A DNA stretch of 64,000 nt from Burkholderia anthina (lineage in GTDB: Bacteria > Pseudomonadota > Gammaproteobacteria > Burkholderiales > Burkholderiaceae): assembly GCF_902498995.1 (NCBI RefSeq), contig NZ_CABVLY010000010.1:62001-126000 (forward strand), written 5' to 3'. Under the pieces are notes generated by a model. The model had not been told where the DNA came from. It saw nothing but the letters and a program-made list of their open reading frames with translations, and ran no database searches. This document shows positions 13,372-21,540 of this stretch, piece by piece; positions within the stretch are counted from its first letter, which is position 1; each line of letters starts with the position of its first letter. A program made the position numbers and the translations under genes.

Positions 13372-14660
13372 CGGCCGTAGCGCGCGAGCGTCAGGCCCGA
13401 CAGGTCGATCTCCGGCGCGCGCCCCGTGACGAGATCGGCCAGCACCTTTCCCGAACCCATCGACATCGCCCATCCCGTCGAGCCGTGCCCGACGTTCAGC
13501 CACAAGCCGTCGATCCCGCTCGCGCCGAGGAGCGGCGGCCCGTCGGGCGTCATCGGCCGGCGGCCGACCCAGAAGCGCGCGGATGCGCGATCGGCCGCGT
13601 GCGGGAACCAGTCGTCGAGCACCTTCATCAGCGTATCGAGCGCCTGCTGGCGCAGCGCCGCATGCCGGTTGCCGAGCTCGGCGGTGCCCGCGACGCGCAG
13701 CGTCGGGCCGAAGCGCGTGATCGCCGTCTTTAGCGATTCGTCCATCAGCGCCGCGCGGGGCGCCTTTTCATCGTCGACGACGGCGAGCGTCGCCGAATAG
13801 CCCTTCACCGGATACAGCGGCACGCCGATGCCGTGCGGCTGAAGCAGGCCGGCACTGTCGACGCCGAGTGCGACGACGATCGCGTCGGCGGCGAGCGCCG
13901 TATCGCGTGCGGTGCCGTCGCTTCCGGCTCGCTCGTTCGTCGCGGCAATCCGCACGCCATGTACCTTGCCGCCCGCGACTTCGAGTGCGCGAATCTCGGT
14001 GCGAAAGCGGAACGTCACGCCGTTCGCTTCGCACAGTGCCCGCAATTCGCGCGCGAAGCGTGCGCAGTCGCCGGCTTCGTCGTCGGGCAGGTAGATGCCG
14101 CCGACGGGCGCCTGCCGTGCCCAGCGCAGGCCCGGTTCGATCGCGGTGCAGCCGGCCGCGTCGAGTTCGCGGAACGCGATGCCGGCATCGCGCAGCACCT
14201 TCAGCGCGGGCTGCACCATCTCGACGTCGAACGCGCCGCGCAGCAACTGCAGATAGCCGCGGCTCGCGCCATAGTCGAACGGATGGCGCTCGCGAAACGC
14301 ATGCAGGCACGCGCGGCTGTAGTACGCGATGCGCTGCATCCGCTGCTTGTTCACGCGGAACCGTTCGAACTCGCATTCGCGCAGCCAGCGCGCGATCCAG
14401 CGCCACTGCGCGGCATCGAGCGTCGGCCGGAAAATCAGCGGCGACGCGGGCTTGAACAGATACTTGAGGATCTTGCCGGGCATCCCGGGCGCGGCCCACG
14501 GCGTCACGTAGCCGGGCGCGATCACGCCGGCGTTGCCGAGGCTCGTCGCCTGCGCGACATCGGCCTCGCGTTCGATCACGGTGACGTCGCAGCCTGCTTC
14601 GCGCAGGTGCCAGGCAGTGGCGACGCCGATCACGCCGGCGCCGAGAACGATCGCATGCAT
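13368..14660 (-). CDS. D-amino acid dehydrogenase (DadA-like FAD oxidoreductase)
   Basis: 430-aa FAD enzyme that oxidatively deaminates D-amino acids and passes electrons to the respiratory chain. The N terminus has the Rossmann motif GAGVIGVATAWHL, the conserved SLGNAGVIAPGYVTPWAAPGMP typical of DadA, and the C-terminal FAD block GLWLNVGHGSTGWAMSMGSG. It lacks a signal peptide, as is normal for peripheral membrane DadA. It sits 22 bp after an MFS transporter on the same strand, suggesting an uptake-plus-catabolism pair. It may be a second DadA paralogue with different substrate range, as Burkholderia genomes often have more than one. Confidence 0.87.
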   Translation of the reverse strand: MHAIVLGAGVIGVATAWHLREAGCDVTVIEREADVAQATSLGNAGVIAPGYVTPWAAPGMPGKILKYLFKPASPLIFRPTLDAAQWRWIARWLRECEFERFRVNKQRMQRIAYYSRACLHAFRERHPFDYGASRGYLQLLRGAFDVEMVQPALKVLRDAGIAFRELDAAGCTAIEPGLRWARQAPVGGIYLPDDEAGDCARFARELRALCEANGVTFRFRTEIRALEVAGGKVHGVRIAATNERAGSDGTARDTALAADAIVVALGVDSAGLLQPHGIGVPLYPVKGYSATLAVVDDEKAPRAALMDESLKTAITRFGPTLRVAGTAELGNRHAALRQQALDTLMKVLDDWFPHAADRASARFWVGRRPMTPDGPPLLGASGIDGLWLNVGHGSTGWAMSMGSGKVLADLVTGRAPEIDLSGLTLARYGR

Positions 14661-14682
14661 GCGGTTTCCGGTGCGAGTGCGT

Positions 14683-15945
14683 TTACGACGCGACGGCCGG
14701 ATCGTCGGCGAGCGACTTGCCGCGCGTTTCCGGCAGCACGAGCGCGGCGACGATCACGAGCAGATAGCCGGCGCCCGCGACGAGGCCGATCGCCTTCACG
14801 AGCGACATCGTCTGCGACAGCGAGCCGACGAGGATCGGGAAGAACGACCCGAGCCCGCGGCCGAGGTTGTAGCAGAAGCCCTGGCCCGAGCCGCGGATCG
14901 CGCCCGGATACAGCTCGGACAGGTACGCGCCGACGCCCGCGAAGATGCCTTGCACGACGATGCCGAGCGGGAAGCCGAGGATCAGCATCGCGGTGTCGGT
15001 GATCGGCAGCATCGTGTACGCCATGCCGAGCGCGAACGAGCCGACCGCGAACAGGACGAACGACGCGCGGCGGCCGAGCCGGTCGGACAGGATCGCACCG
15101 ACCACGTAGCCGACGAACGAGCCGACGATCAGCACGACCAGATAGCCGCTCGTATTGAACACGGACAGGTGGCGGACGGTTTTCAGGTAGGTGGGCAGCC
15201 ACGTCGTGATCGCGTAGTAGCCGCCGAGCATGCCGGTGCACAGCACGCTGCCGAACAGCGTCGCGCGCAGGTGGGGCGGCGAGAAGATCTCGAGGAAGTG
15301 GCCCGTTACGCGGCCTTCGTCGCGGGCGCGGCGCGTGGCCGTATAGATGTCGGGATCGCTCACGTTGCGGCGGATGTAGAGGATCCACAGCGCGGGCACG
15401 ATGCCGATCCAGAAGCACGCGCGCCACGCGAGCGGCTCGGGCAGCAGCGCGAAGAACGCCCAGTAGAGGATGGCGGCCGCGGCCCAGCCGAACGACCAGC
15501 TGCTCTGCACGGTGCCGACCGCCTTCGCGCGGTGCTCGGGCGAGCGGATCGTCTCGGCCATCATGATCGTCACGACCGACCACTCGCCGCCGAAGCCGAA
15601 GCCTTGCAAGGTGCGCGTCGCGAGCAACTGCCAGAACGAATGCGTGAAGCCGGACAGGCACGTGAACAGCGCGAACGTCGCGATCGTCCACTGCAGCACG
15701 CGCACGCGGCCGTAGCGATCGGCCAAGATGCCGGCGACCCAGCCGCCGATCGCCGACGAGATCAGCGAGCTCGTCGCGATCATCCCGGCCTCGCTCTTCG
15801 TCATCCCCCACGACGCGATCAGTGTGGGGATCAGGAACGAGTAGATCATGAAGTCGAACGCATCGACCGCATAGCCGCCGAAGCCCGCATACAGCGTCCT
15901 GCGCTCGCGCGTCGACAGTTCGTGAAACCACTGGATTGCCTGCAT
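14683..15945 (-). CDS. MFS transporter (metabolite:H+ symporter type)
   Basis: 420-aa protein with about 12 predicted membrane helices. MFS motif A appears after helix 2 (GILADRYGRVRVL) and again in the second half (GAILSDRLGRRASF). The N-terminal GGYAVDAFDFMIYSF and the GFGFGGEWSV segment resemble aromatic-acid/sialate-type MFS symporters. It is upstream of the D-amino-acid dehydrogenase, so an organic-acid or amino-acid-like substrate is plausible. The substrate cannot be assigned from sequence. Confidence 0.82.
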   Translation of the reverse strand: MQAIQWFHELSTRERRTLYAGFGGYAVDAFDFMIYSFLIPTLIASWGMTKSEAGMIATSSLISSAIGGWVAGILADRYGRVRVLQWTIATFALFTCLSGFTHSFWQLLATRTLQGFGFGGEWSVVTIMMAETIRSPEHRAKAVGTVQSSWSFGWAAAAILYWAFFALLPEPLAWRACFWIGIVPALWILYIRRNVSDPDIYTATRRARDEGRVTGHFLEIFSPPHLRATLFGSVLCTGMLGGYYAITTWLPTYLKTVRHLSVFNTSGYLVVLIVGSFVGYVVGAILSDRLGRRASFVLFAVGSFALGMAYTMLPITDTAMLILGFPLGIVVQGIFAGVGAYLSELYPGAIRGSGQGFCYNLGRGLGSFFPILVGSLSQTMSLVKAIGLVAGAGYLLVIVAALVLPETRGKSLADDPAVAS

Positions 15946-16144
15946 CTCGCCGTCTCCGTGTCGATTCGTGGCGTGCTGCCTGTCGTGCCGCCCGTTGTGC
16001 GGCAGTGTGGCGGCTATTTTACGGGCGCGATACGGGATGCCAAAAAGGTCGACGCGGGCTCGGGCGGCGGAGGGCGGTGCTCGACGACGGCGGTGCGTCG
16101 CGATGTGGACGGCGGCGCCGCCGCGGGAAGGGCGTGTTGCCGCG

Positions 16145-16921
16145 TCAGAGCATCAGGCCGCCGTCGACATGCACGACCTGGCCGGTGATCTGCCGCGCCG
16201 CGTCCGACAGCAGGAACGCGATCAGCGCGGCGACGTCGTCGGGTTCGGCGATCCGTCCGAGCGGCGTCGCCTGTTCGGCCCGCGCCCACGCGGCGGCATT
16301 GCCCGCGCTCGGGCCGTGGTCCTTGCGCGTGAAGCCCGGCGCGACCGCGTTGACGGTGATGCCGTGCGCGGCGAATTCGGCCGCGGCGGTGCGCACGAGC
16401 GATTCGAGCGCGGCCTTCGCGGCGGCGGTTGCCGCGAACGGCGCATCGGCGCGGTAACGGTGCGCGACGAACGAGCTGACTGCGACGATGCGCGGTGCGG
16501 CCGACGCCTCGAGCAGCGGCCGCGCGCGACCCACGAGCGCGGAGAACGCGCCGGGCATCGCCGCGAAGGCGGCCGCGAGCGCGTCCGGCGAGAGATCGGA
16601 AAATGCCTGCCGCGCGGCGAAACCGGCGTTCGCGACCAGCTGATCGAGCCCGCCGAAACGCGCGACGGTCGCATCGACGAGCGCCGTTGCGACGCCCGGC
16701 TCGGCGAGATCGCCGGTGAGCGTCGCGCATTCGGCGCCCGCCGCGGTGCAGCCTGCAGCGACTTCGGCAAGCCGTGCACGCGCTGCTTCGTCGGCGCCGC
16801 ACGCATGCAGCGCGAGCGCGATGCCCGGCGCCGCGAGCCGCCGCGCCAGTGCCGCGCCGATCCCCGAACCGGCGCCGGTGATCAGCGCGATCCGGGCGAG
16901 GTGCGCGGCGCGTGCGCTCAT
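16145..16921 (-). CDS. SDR-family protein lacking the catalytic tyrosine
   Basis: 258-aa short-chain dehydrogenase/reductase fold: TGAGSGIG nucleotide-binding motif (residues 15-22), VANAG (96-100), catalytic-type Ser (149/150), Lys169 and the C-terminal VHVDGGLML. In place of the usual YxxxK the protein reads TAAAK, so position 165 is Thr where Tyr is expected. At the spacing used by FabI-type enzymes (Tyr seven before Lys) it has Phe162. It may therefore be non-catalytic or use an altered mechanism. It starts at 16921 (MSARAAH) and overlaps the stop of the upstream ABC transporter gene by 4 bp; a much longer upstream extension of this frame is a shadow of that gene. Confidence 0.8.
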   Translation of the reverse strand: MSARAAHLARIALITGAGSGIGAALARRLAAPGIALALHACGADEAARARLAEVAAGCTAAGAECATLTGDLAEPGVATALVDATVARFGGLDQLVANAGFAARQAFSDLSPDALAAAFAAMPGAFSALVGRARPLLEASAAPRIVAVSSFVAHRYRADAPFAATAAAKAALESLVRTAAAEFAAHGITVNAVAPGFTRKDHGPSAGNAAAWARAEQATPLGRIAEPDDVAALIAFLLSDAARQITGQVVHVDGGLML

Positions 16922-18687
16922 GCAGCGACCTTGTCGTCGTCGTTCAGGCGCTCGACGTTGATCGTGCCGGCGTGGAACGCGGCCAGCGACTCGCGGTGCG
17001 CGATGCTGACGATCGCGGCCTTCGGCAACTGCTCGGCGAACAGGTGATAGAGCCGCGCTTCGTTGTCGGCGTCGAGCGCGCTCGTGGCTTCGTCGAGGAA
17101 CAGGAAGTCCGGCTTGTGCAGCAGCACGCGCGCGCCGGCCAGACGCTGCTGTTCGCCCGGCGACAGCACGCGCGTCCAGTGCCCGCTTTCGTCGAGGCGC
17201 TCGGCGTAGTCTTCCAGGCGGCACGCGCGCAGCGCGTCGCGGCATGCGTCGTCGGTGAACGCGTCGGGCGCGGACGGATACGTGAGCGCGGCCTTCAGCG
17301 TGCCGATCGGCAGGTAGCTGGTTTGCGGCACGAACATCATTCGCGCGCCGACCGGCGCGTCGATCGCGCCGTCGCCGAACGGCCACAGGCCCGCGATCGC
17401 GCGCATGAACGTGCTCTTGCCGGAACCCGACTTGCCGATCACGAGCCAGCGCGAGCCGGGCTCGATCGTCACGTTGCCGATGTTCGCGAGCGCGTTGCCG
17501 TTCGGCAGCGCGAGCTTCAGCGACGACGTCGACAGCTTCGCGGCATCGACGTAGTGCAGGTTGATGCCGCCGTGTTCGGTCGCGGGCGACAGGCTTTCCT
17601 TCAGGTGCGACGTGCCCATCACGCGCTTGAATTCACGCAGACGGTTGACGGTGGCACGCCATTCGACGAGGGTCGAGTAACTGTTGATGAACCACGAGAA
17701 CGAATCGCTGACGGTGCCGAACGCGGACGAGATCTGCATCAGCACGCCGAACGAGAACGCGCCCGCGAAATAGCGCGGCGCGGCGACGACGAGCGGGAAG
17801 ATGATCGCGATCTGCCCGTAGAAGCTCAGCACGAACGTGAGGCGCTTCGTGTACTTCATCACGCGCCACCAGTTGTCTCGGATGCGCATGAAGAGGCTTT
17901 GCGCATTGCTCGTCTCGGTTTTCTCGCCGTCGTAGAACGCGATCTGCTCGGCGTTTTCGCGCACGCGAATCAGCCCGAAGCGGAAGTCGGCTTCGACGCG
18001 CTGCTGCTGGTAGTTGATCGACACGAGCGGATGGCCGACCTTCTGGATGATCAGCGAACCGATCACCGCGTACAGCGCGGCCGCCCACACCATGTAGCCG
18101 GGAATCGTGATCGGCGTCGCGCCGAGCGAGAGCGTCAGCGCGCCGGCGAGCGACCACAGGATCGTGATGAACGACACCAGCGTGACGACAGTCGACAGCA
18201 GGTCGAGCGACAGCGCGAGCGTCGTCGTCGCGAACGACTGGAGGTCGTCGGTGATCCGCTGGTCGGGGTTGTCGGCGAGGCGGTCGCGTTCGATCCGGTA
18301 GAACGCGCGATCGCCGAGCCACTGGCCGAGGAAGCGATCGGTGAGCCACTGGCGCCAGCGGAAGCCCAGCATCTGCCGCAGGTAGCGGCCGTACACCGCG
18401 AGGATGATGAAGCCGAACGCGAGCGCCGAGAACTGCATCAGCAGGTTCGGGAAGTCGTGGACGTCCTTCGACTGCAGCGCGTTGTAGAACTGCGCGTTCC
18501 ACTTGTTCAGCTTGACGTTGATCCAGACCACGCAGAGGTTGATCGCGATGATCGTGATCAGCAAGCCCCACGCGATTTTCCATTCGGATGACACCCAGTA
18601 GGGCTTGATGAGGCTCCACGCGGATATCGGGCGCTCGTCCTGCGGCGCGTCGGAGGCGGAGCGGACGGGATCGATCGATTGGGTCAT
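16918..18687 (-). CDS. Fused ABC transporter, SbmA/BacA/YddA-like (permease plus ATPase)
   Basis: 589-aa half-transporter with N-terminal membrane domain (about residues 40-370, of the SbmA/BacA type: LNKWNAQFYNALQSKD) followed by an ATPase domain. Motifs are Walker A GKSGSGKST, signature LSPGEQQRLAGARVLL and Walker B FLFLDEATSALD. Relatives include E. coli YddA and peroxisomal ABCD transporters, which handle long-chain acyl compounds, vitamin B12 or peptides; the substrate here is unknown. It is the first gene of a two-gene unit with the SDR-like protein and is divergent from the thiamine operon. Confidence 0.88.
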   Translation of the reverse strand: MTQSIDPVRSASDAPQDERPISAWSLIKPYWVSSEWKIAWGLLITIIAINLCVVWINVKLNKWNAQFYNALQSKDVHDFPNLLMQFSALAFGFIILAVYGRYLRQMLGFRWRQWLTDRFLGQWLGDRAFYRIERDRLADNPDQRITDDLQSFATTTLALSLDLLSTVVTLVSFITILWSLAGALTLSLGATPITIPGYMVWAAALYAVIGSLIIQKVGHPLVSINYQQQRVEADFRFGLIRVRENAEQIAFYDGEKTETSNAQSLFMRIRDNWWRVMKYTKRLTFVLSFYGQIAIIFPLVVAAPRYFAGAFSFGVLMQISSAFGTVSDSFSWFINSYSTLVEWRATVNRLREFKRVMGTSHLKESLSPATEHGGINLHYVDAAKLSTSSLKLALPNGNALANIGNVTIEPGSRWLVIGKSGSGKSTFMRAIAGLWPFGDGAIDAPVGARMMFVPQTSYLPIGTLKAALTYPSAPDAFTDDACRDALRACRLEDYAERLDESGHWTRVLSPGEQQRLAGARVLLHKPDFLFLDEATSALDADNEARLYHLFAEQLPKAAIVSIAHRESLAAFHAGTINVERLNDDDKVAA

Positions 18688-18920
18688 GTGCTTCCTGATG
18701 AGTAGCCGGCGCGCGGGCCGGGCGAAGCCGGGCGCGCGCCGCGATACGGCATGCCGGACGAGATGCCGACTGACGGCGGGCGCCCGGATGTTCGCCCGCG
18801 CGTCTTAAACGGCACTTAAGGCCGGCGGTGACGCGGCAACCGGCCGCTTGCGCGGCCGGCCTGCAGGCATTGTGCCAGAGCGGCCCGGCACGACGGCGAA
18901 TTTGCCGCAAGGGGGACAGT
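18688..18920. other. Intergenic region upstream of the ABC transporter and thi operon
   Basis: No gene is supported here. It should hold the promoter of the minus-strand ABC transporter. A perfect 8-bp palindrome, ccggccgc (18840-18847) / gcggccgg (18852-18859), with a 4-nt loop is the only clear structure; there is no T-run after it. Confidence 0.5.
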
Positions 18921-18950
18921 TTGCGGCGCTTTCCGCTTTTATGGTCTAAT
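18921..18950 (+). promoter_or_regulatory. Candidate promoter of the thiOSGE operon
   Basis: TTGCGG (18921-18926) and TCTAAT (18945-18950) with 18-bp spacing. They end about 10 bp before the first base of the TPP aptamer, a normal arrangement for a riboswitch leader. Confidence 0.5.
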
Positions 18951-18960
18951 GACCGACGAC

Positions 18961-19067
18961 GAAACAGGGGTGCTTCGAGCGCGGCCGACGGGTAGTTCCG
19001 GGCAACGCGGCGAGGCTGAGAAAGACCCTTCGCACCCGATCCGGGTAATACCGGCGAGGGAAGTTTC
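18961..19067 (+). promoter_or_regulatory. TPP (thi-box) riboswitch
   Basis: Clear THI element. Conserved pieces in order are agggGTGC (18966-18973), GGCTGAGA (19014-19021), GACCCTT (19024-19030), then cccgaTCCGGgtaataCCGGcgaGGGA (19034-19061, given with key bases in capitals). P1 can close between gaaac (18961-18965) and gtttc (19063-19067). It binds thiamine pyrophosphate and normally lowers expression of the downstream genes. No canonical terminator with a U-run is evident before the first start codon, so control is probably at translation initiation. Confidence 0.95.
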
Positions 19068-19184
19068 TGATCCCGCCGGGCCGCGCTGGCCGCCATCCCA
19101 CATGGTCAGCGCCCGAGTCCCGCCCGGCCGGCCTTTGCTGCCGGTTTCGTCCTTTTGGGTAGCGCATCGCGCGTTACGGAAGGA

Positions 19185-19307
19185 ATGATGACCGCTCAAT
19201 CTTCAGTCTTTTGCGCTGTTCCTGATTCACCGTCGTGTGCGTTGGCACGGGACGGTGCGTGTGCATTGGCGCTCGTTTCGCGCACCCGCGCGGAGGGCGC
19301 ACGATGA
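19185..19307 (+). CDS. Short ORF between the TPP riboswitch and thiO (putative leader peptide)
   Basis: A 39-40 codon ORF begins at one of two tandem ATGs (19185 or 19188) directly after a strong GGAAGGA ribosome site. It ends at TGA 19305-19307, overlapping the thiO ATG (19304) in an ATGA junction. The product (starting MTAQSSVFCAVPDSPSC) matches no family I recognise, is Cys- and Ala-containing and has no clear signal peptide. The good ribosome site and the coupling to thiO suggest that it is translated and carries the riboswitch output into thiO. It may equally be a chance ORF. Confidence 0.45.
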   Translation: MMTAQSSVFCAVPDSPSCALARDGACALALVSRTRAEGAR

Positions 19308-20455
19308 ACACCGGCGCTTCGAACGTTCACGATCGCCGGCCGGATTTCGCCGTGCTCGGCGGCGGCCTGGTCGGCCGCCTGATCGCATGGCGGCTCGCGG
19401 GCGACGGGCATCGCGTCGCGCTGTACGAGCGCGGCGGCCCGGACGGCGAGCAGTCGGCCGCGTGGATCGCGGCCGCGATGCTTGCGCCACTCGCCGAGGC
19501 GGCGAGCGCCGAACTGCTGATCACCGAGCTCGGCGCCGCGTCGCTCGCCCGCTGGCCGCGGTGGCTCGCGGAACTGCCCGAACCCGTGTTCTTCCAGCAT
19601 CACGGCACGCTCGTCGTCTGGCACCACGCGGATCGCGCGGAGGCGCCGCTGTTCGAACGGCGCGTGCGCGCGAATGCGCCGGCCGAACTGTTCGACGGCG
19701 GCTTCGTCGCGCTGGCGGGGGCGCAGGTGGACGCGGCCGAACCCGCGCTGGCGGGCCGCTTCGCGCGCGGGCTGATGCTGCCGCGCGAAGGGCAGCTCGA
19801 CAACCGGCAGGCGCTGCGCGCGCTGGCGGGGGGCCTCGCGCAGCGCGGCGTCGAGCTGCACTGGTACGCCGCGATTGACGACGCGAACCGGCCCGACGCG
19901 CATTTCACGATCGATTGCCGCGGGCTCGGCGCGAAGCCGGTGCTGCCCGCGCTGCGCGGCATCCGCGGCGAAGTCGCGCGCGTGCGTGCGCCCGGCATCG
20001 GGCTCACGCGGCCGGTGCGGCTGCTGCATCCGCGCTATCCGCTGTACATCGCGCCGAAGCAGGACGACCTGTACGTGATCGGCGCGACCGAAGTGGAGGG
20101 CGAGGACATGTCGCCCGTCAGCGTGCGCTCCGCGCTCGAACTGCTGAGCGCGGCATTCTCCGTGCACCCGGCGTTCGGCGAGGCGCGCATCCTCGAACTG
20201 AATGCGCAATGCCGTCCGACGCTGCCCGATCACCGCCCGGCGGTGATCTGGGACGGCGCGACGACGCTCGCCGTCAACGGCCTGTACCGGCACGGCTTCA
20301 TGATCGCGCCGGAAGTCGCGCACGCGGCCGCCGGGTTCGCGCAAGCCGCGCTGGGCGGCGCGTTCGGCGGTGCCGACGCGTTTGCCGCGTGGCGCGACGC
20401 CGCGCGCTGGCCGACGCTCCTTCATCACCGCGACGACGTGCGCCAGCCGGCCTGA
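19304..20455 (+). CDS. thiO: FAD-dependent glycine oxidase ThiO
   Basis: 383-aa flavoenzyme that oxidises glycine to the imine used for the thiazole ring of thiamine. The N-terminal Rossmann motif is LGGGLVGRLIAWRLAGDG, followed by the basic/acidic pair and the conserved GLYRHGFMIAPEVA near the C terminus that binds FAD and substrate. The start is ATG 19304 (MNTGASN), with GGAGG about 10 nt upstream and an ATGA overlap with the short leader ORF. It lies first in the thiOSGE operon behind the TPP riboswitch. Confidence 0.92.
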   Translation: MNTGASNVHDRRPDFAVLGGGLVGRLIAWRLAGDGHRVALYERGGPDGEQSAAWIAAAMLAPLAEAASAELLITELGAASLARWPRWLAELPEPVFFQHHGTLVVWHHADRAEAPLFERRVRANAPAELFDGGFVALAGAQVDAAEPALAGRFARGLMLPREGQLDNRQALRALAGGLAQRGVELHWYAAIDDANRPDAHFTIDCRGLGAKPVLPALRGIRGEVARVRAPGIGLTRPVRLLHPRYPLYIAPKQDDLYVIGATEVEGEDMSPVSVRSALELLSAAFSVHPAFGEARILELNAQCRPTLPDHRPAVIWDGATTLAVNGLYRHGFMIAPEVAHAAAGFAQAALGGAFGGADAFAAWRDAARWPTLLHHRDDVRQPA

Positions 20456-20488
20456 CGCGCATCGTTCACCGAATTCGACCCGAGTCTC

Positions 20489-20686
20489 ATGGATATCCAG
20501 ATCAACCAACAGACGCTGACGCTGCCCGACGGCGCGACGGTGGCCGACGCGCTCGCCGCATTCGGCGCACGTCCGCCGTACGCGGTCGCGCTGAACGGCA
20601 ATTTCGTCGCGCGCACGCAGCATGCGGCGCGTGCGCTCGCGGCGGGCGACAAGCTCGACGTGGTGCATCCCGTCGCGGGCGGCTGA
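20489..20686 (+). CDS. thiS: Sulfur carrier protein ThiS
   Basis: 65-aa ubiquitin-like carrier that delivers sulfur as a C-terminal thiocarboxylate for thiazole synthesis. It has the family's short beta-grasp pattern (MDIQINQQTLTLPDGATVA) and ends in the essential Gly-Gly (VHPVAGG). It sits between thiO and thiG, spaced 33 and 38 bp. Confidence 0.95.
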   Translation: MDIQINQQTLTLPDGATVADALAAFGARPPYAVALNGNFVARTQHAARALAAGDKLDVVHPVAGG

Positions 20687-20724
20687 GCGCCGCCGGTCCG
20701 TTCCCGCTCTTCCAGGAAAACGAC

Positions 20725-21540
20725 ATGACGTCCCACACTTCCGCCGACGCGCTGACGCTGTACGGCGAAACTTTCGCAAGCCGCGTGCTGCTCGGCACGT
20801 CGCGCTATCCGTCGCTGCAGTCGCTGTCCGATTCGATCGCCGCGTCGCGGCCCGGGATGGTGACGGTCGCGCTGCGCCGCCAGATGACGGGCGGTACGGC
20901 CGAGGCCGGCTTCTTCGACCTGCTCAAGCGCCACGCGGTGCCGCTGCTGCCGAACACGGCCGGCTGCCAGACCGTTGCCGAGGCGGTGACGACCGCGCAC
21001 ATGGCGCGCGAGGTGTTCGACACCGACTGGATCAAGCTCGAGCTGATCGGCGACGACTACACGCTGCAGCCCGACCCGGTCGGGCTGATCGAGGCGGCCG
21101 CGCAACTGGTCAAGGACGGTTTCAAGGTGCTGCCGTACTGTACCGAGGATCTCGTGATCGGCCGGCGCCTGCTCGACGTCGGCTGCGAGGCGCTGATGCC
21201 GTGGGGCGCGCCGATCGGCACGGGCAAGGGCGTCGTGAACCCGTACGGGCTGCGCGTGCTGCGCGAGCGGCTGCCTGACGTGCCGCTGATCGTCGACGCC
21301 GGGCTCGGCGTGCCGTCGCACGCGTGCCAGGTGATGGAGTGGGGCTTCGACGGCGTACTGCTGAACACGGCCGTGTCGCAGGCCACGCACCCGGAAATCA
21401 TGGCGCGCGCGTTCGCGCAGGGCGTCGAGGCCGGCCGTGCCGCTTACCTTGCCGGCCCGATGGATGCGCGCGAGACCGCGCACGCGAGCACGCCGGTCGT
21501 CGGGATGCCGTTCTGGCACCAGGACGGAGGCGGCGCATGA
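20725..21540 (+). CDS. thiG: Thiazole synthase ThiG
   Basis: 271-aa TIM-barrel enzyme that joins DXP, dehydroglycine and ThiS-thiocarboxylate to form the thiazole phosphate. The likely Schiff-base lysine is K104 in DWIKLELIGDD, and the phosphate loop region DAGLGVPSHACQVMEWGFDGVLLNTA is intact. The ATG at 20725 follows a GGAAAA site. The stop overlaps the thiE start by 4 bp. Confidence 0.95.
   Translation: MTSHTSADALTLYGETFASRVLLGTSRYPSLQSLSDSIAASRPGMVTVALRRQMTGGTAEAGFFDLLKRHAVPLLPNTAGCQTVAEAVTTAHMAREVFDTDWIKLELIGDDYTLQPDPVGLIEAAAQLVKDGFKVLPYCTEDLVIGRRLLDVGCEALMPWGAPIGTGKGVVNPYGLRVLRERLPDVPLIVDAGLGVPSHACQVMEWGFDGVLLNTAVSQATHPEIMARAFAQGVEAGRAAYLAGPMDARETAHASTPVVGMPFWHQDGGGA

Noticed and set aside
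18949..19188. Open frame covering the TPP riboswitch
   Set aside because: It overlaps a highly conserved structured RNA and has no ribosome site; the aptamer explains the sequence.
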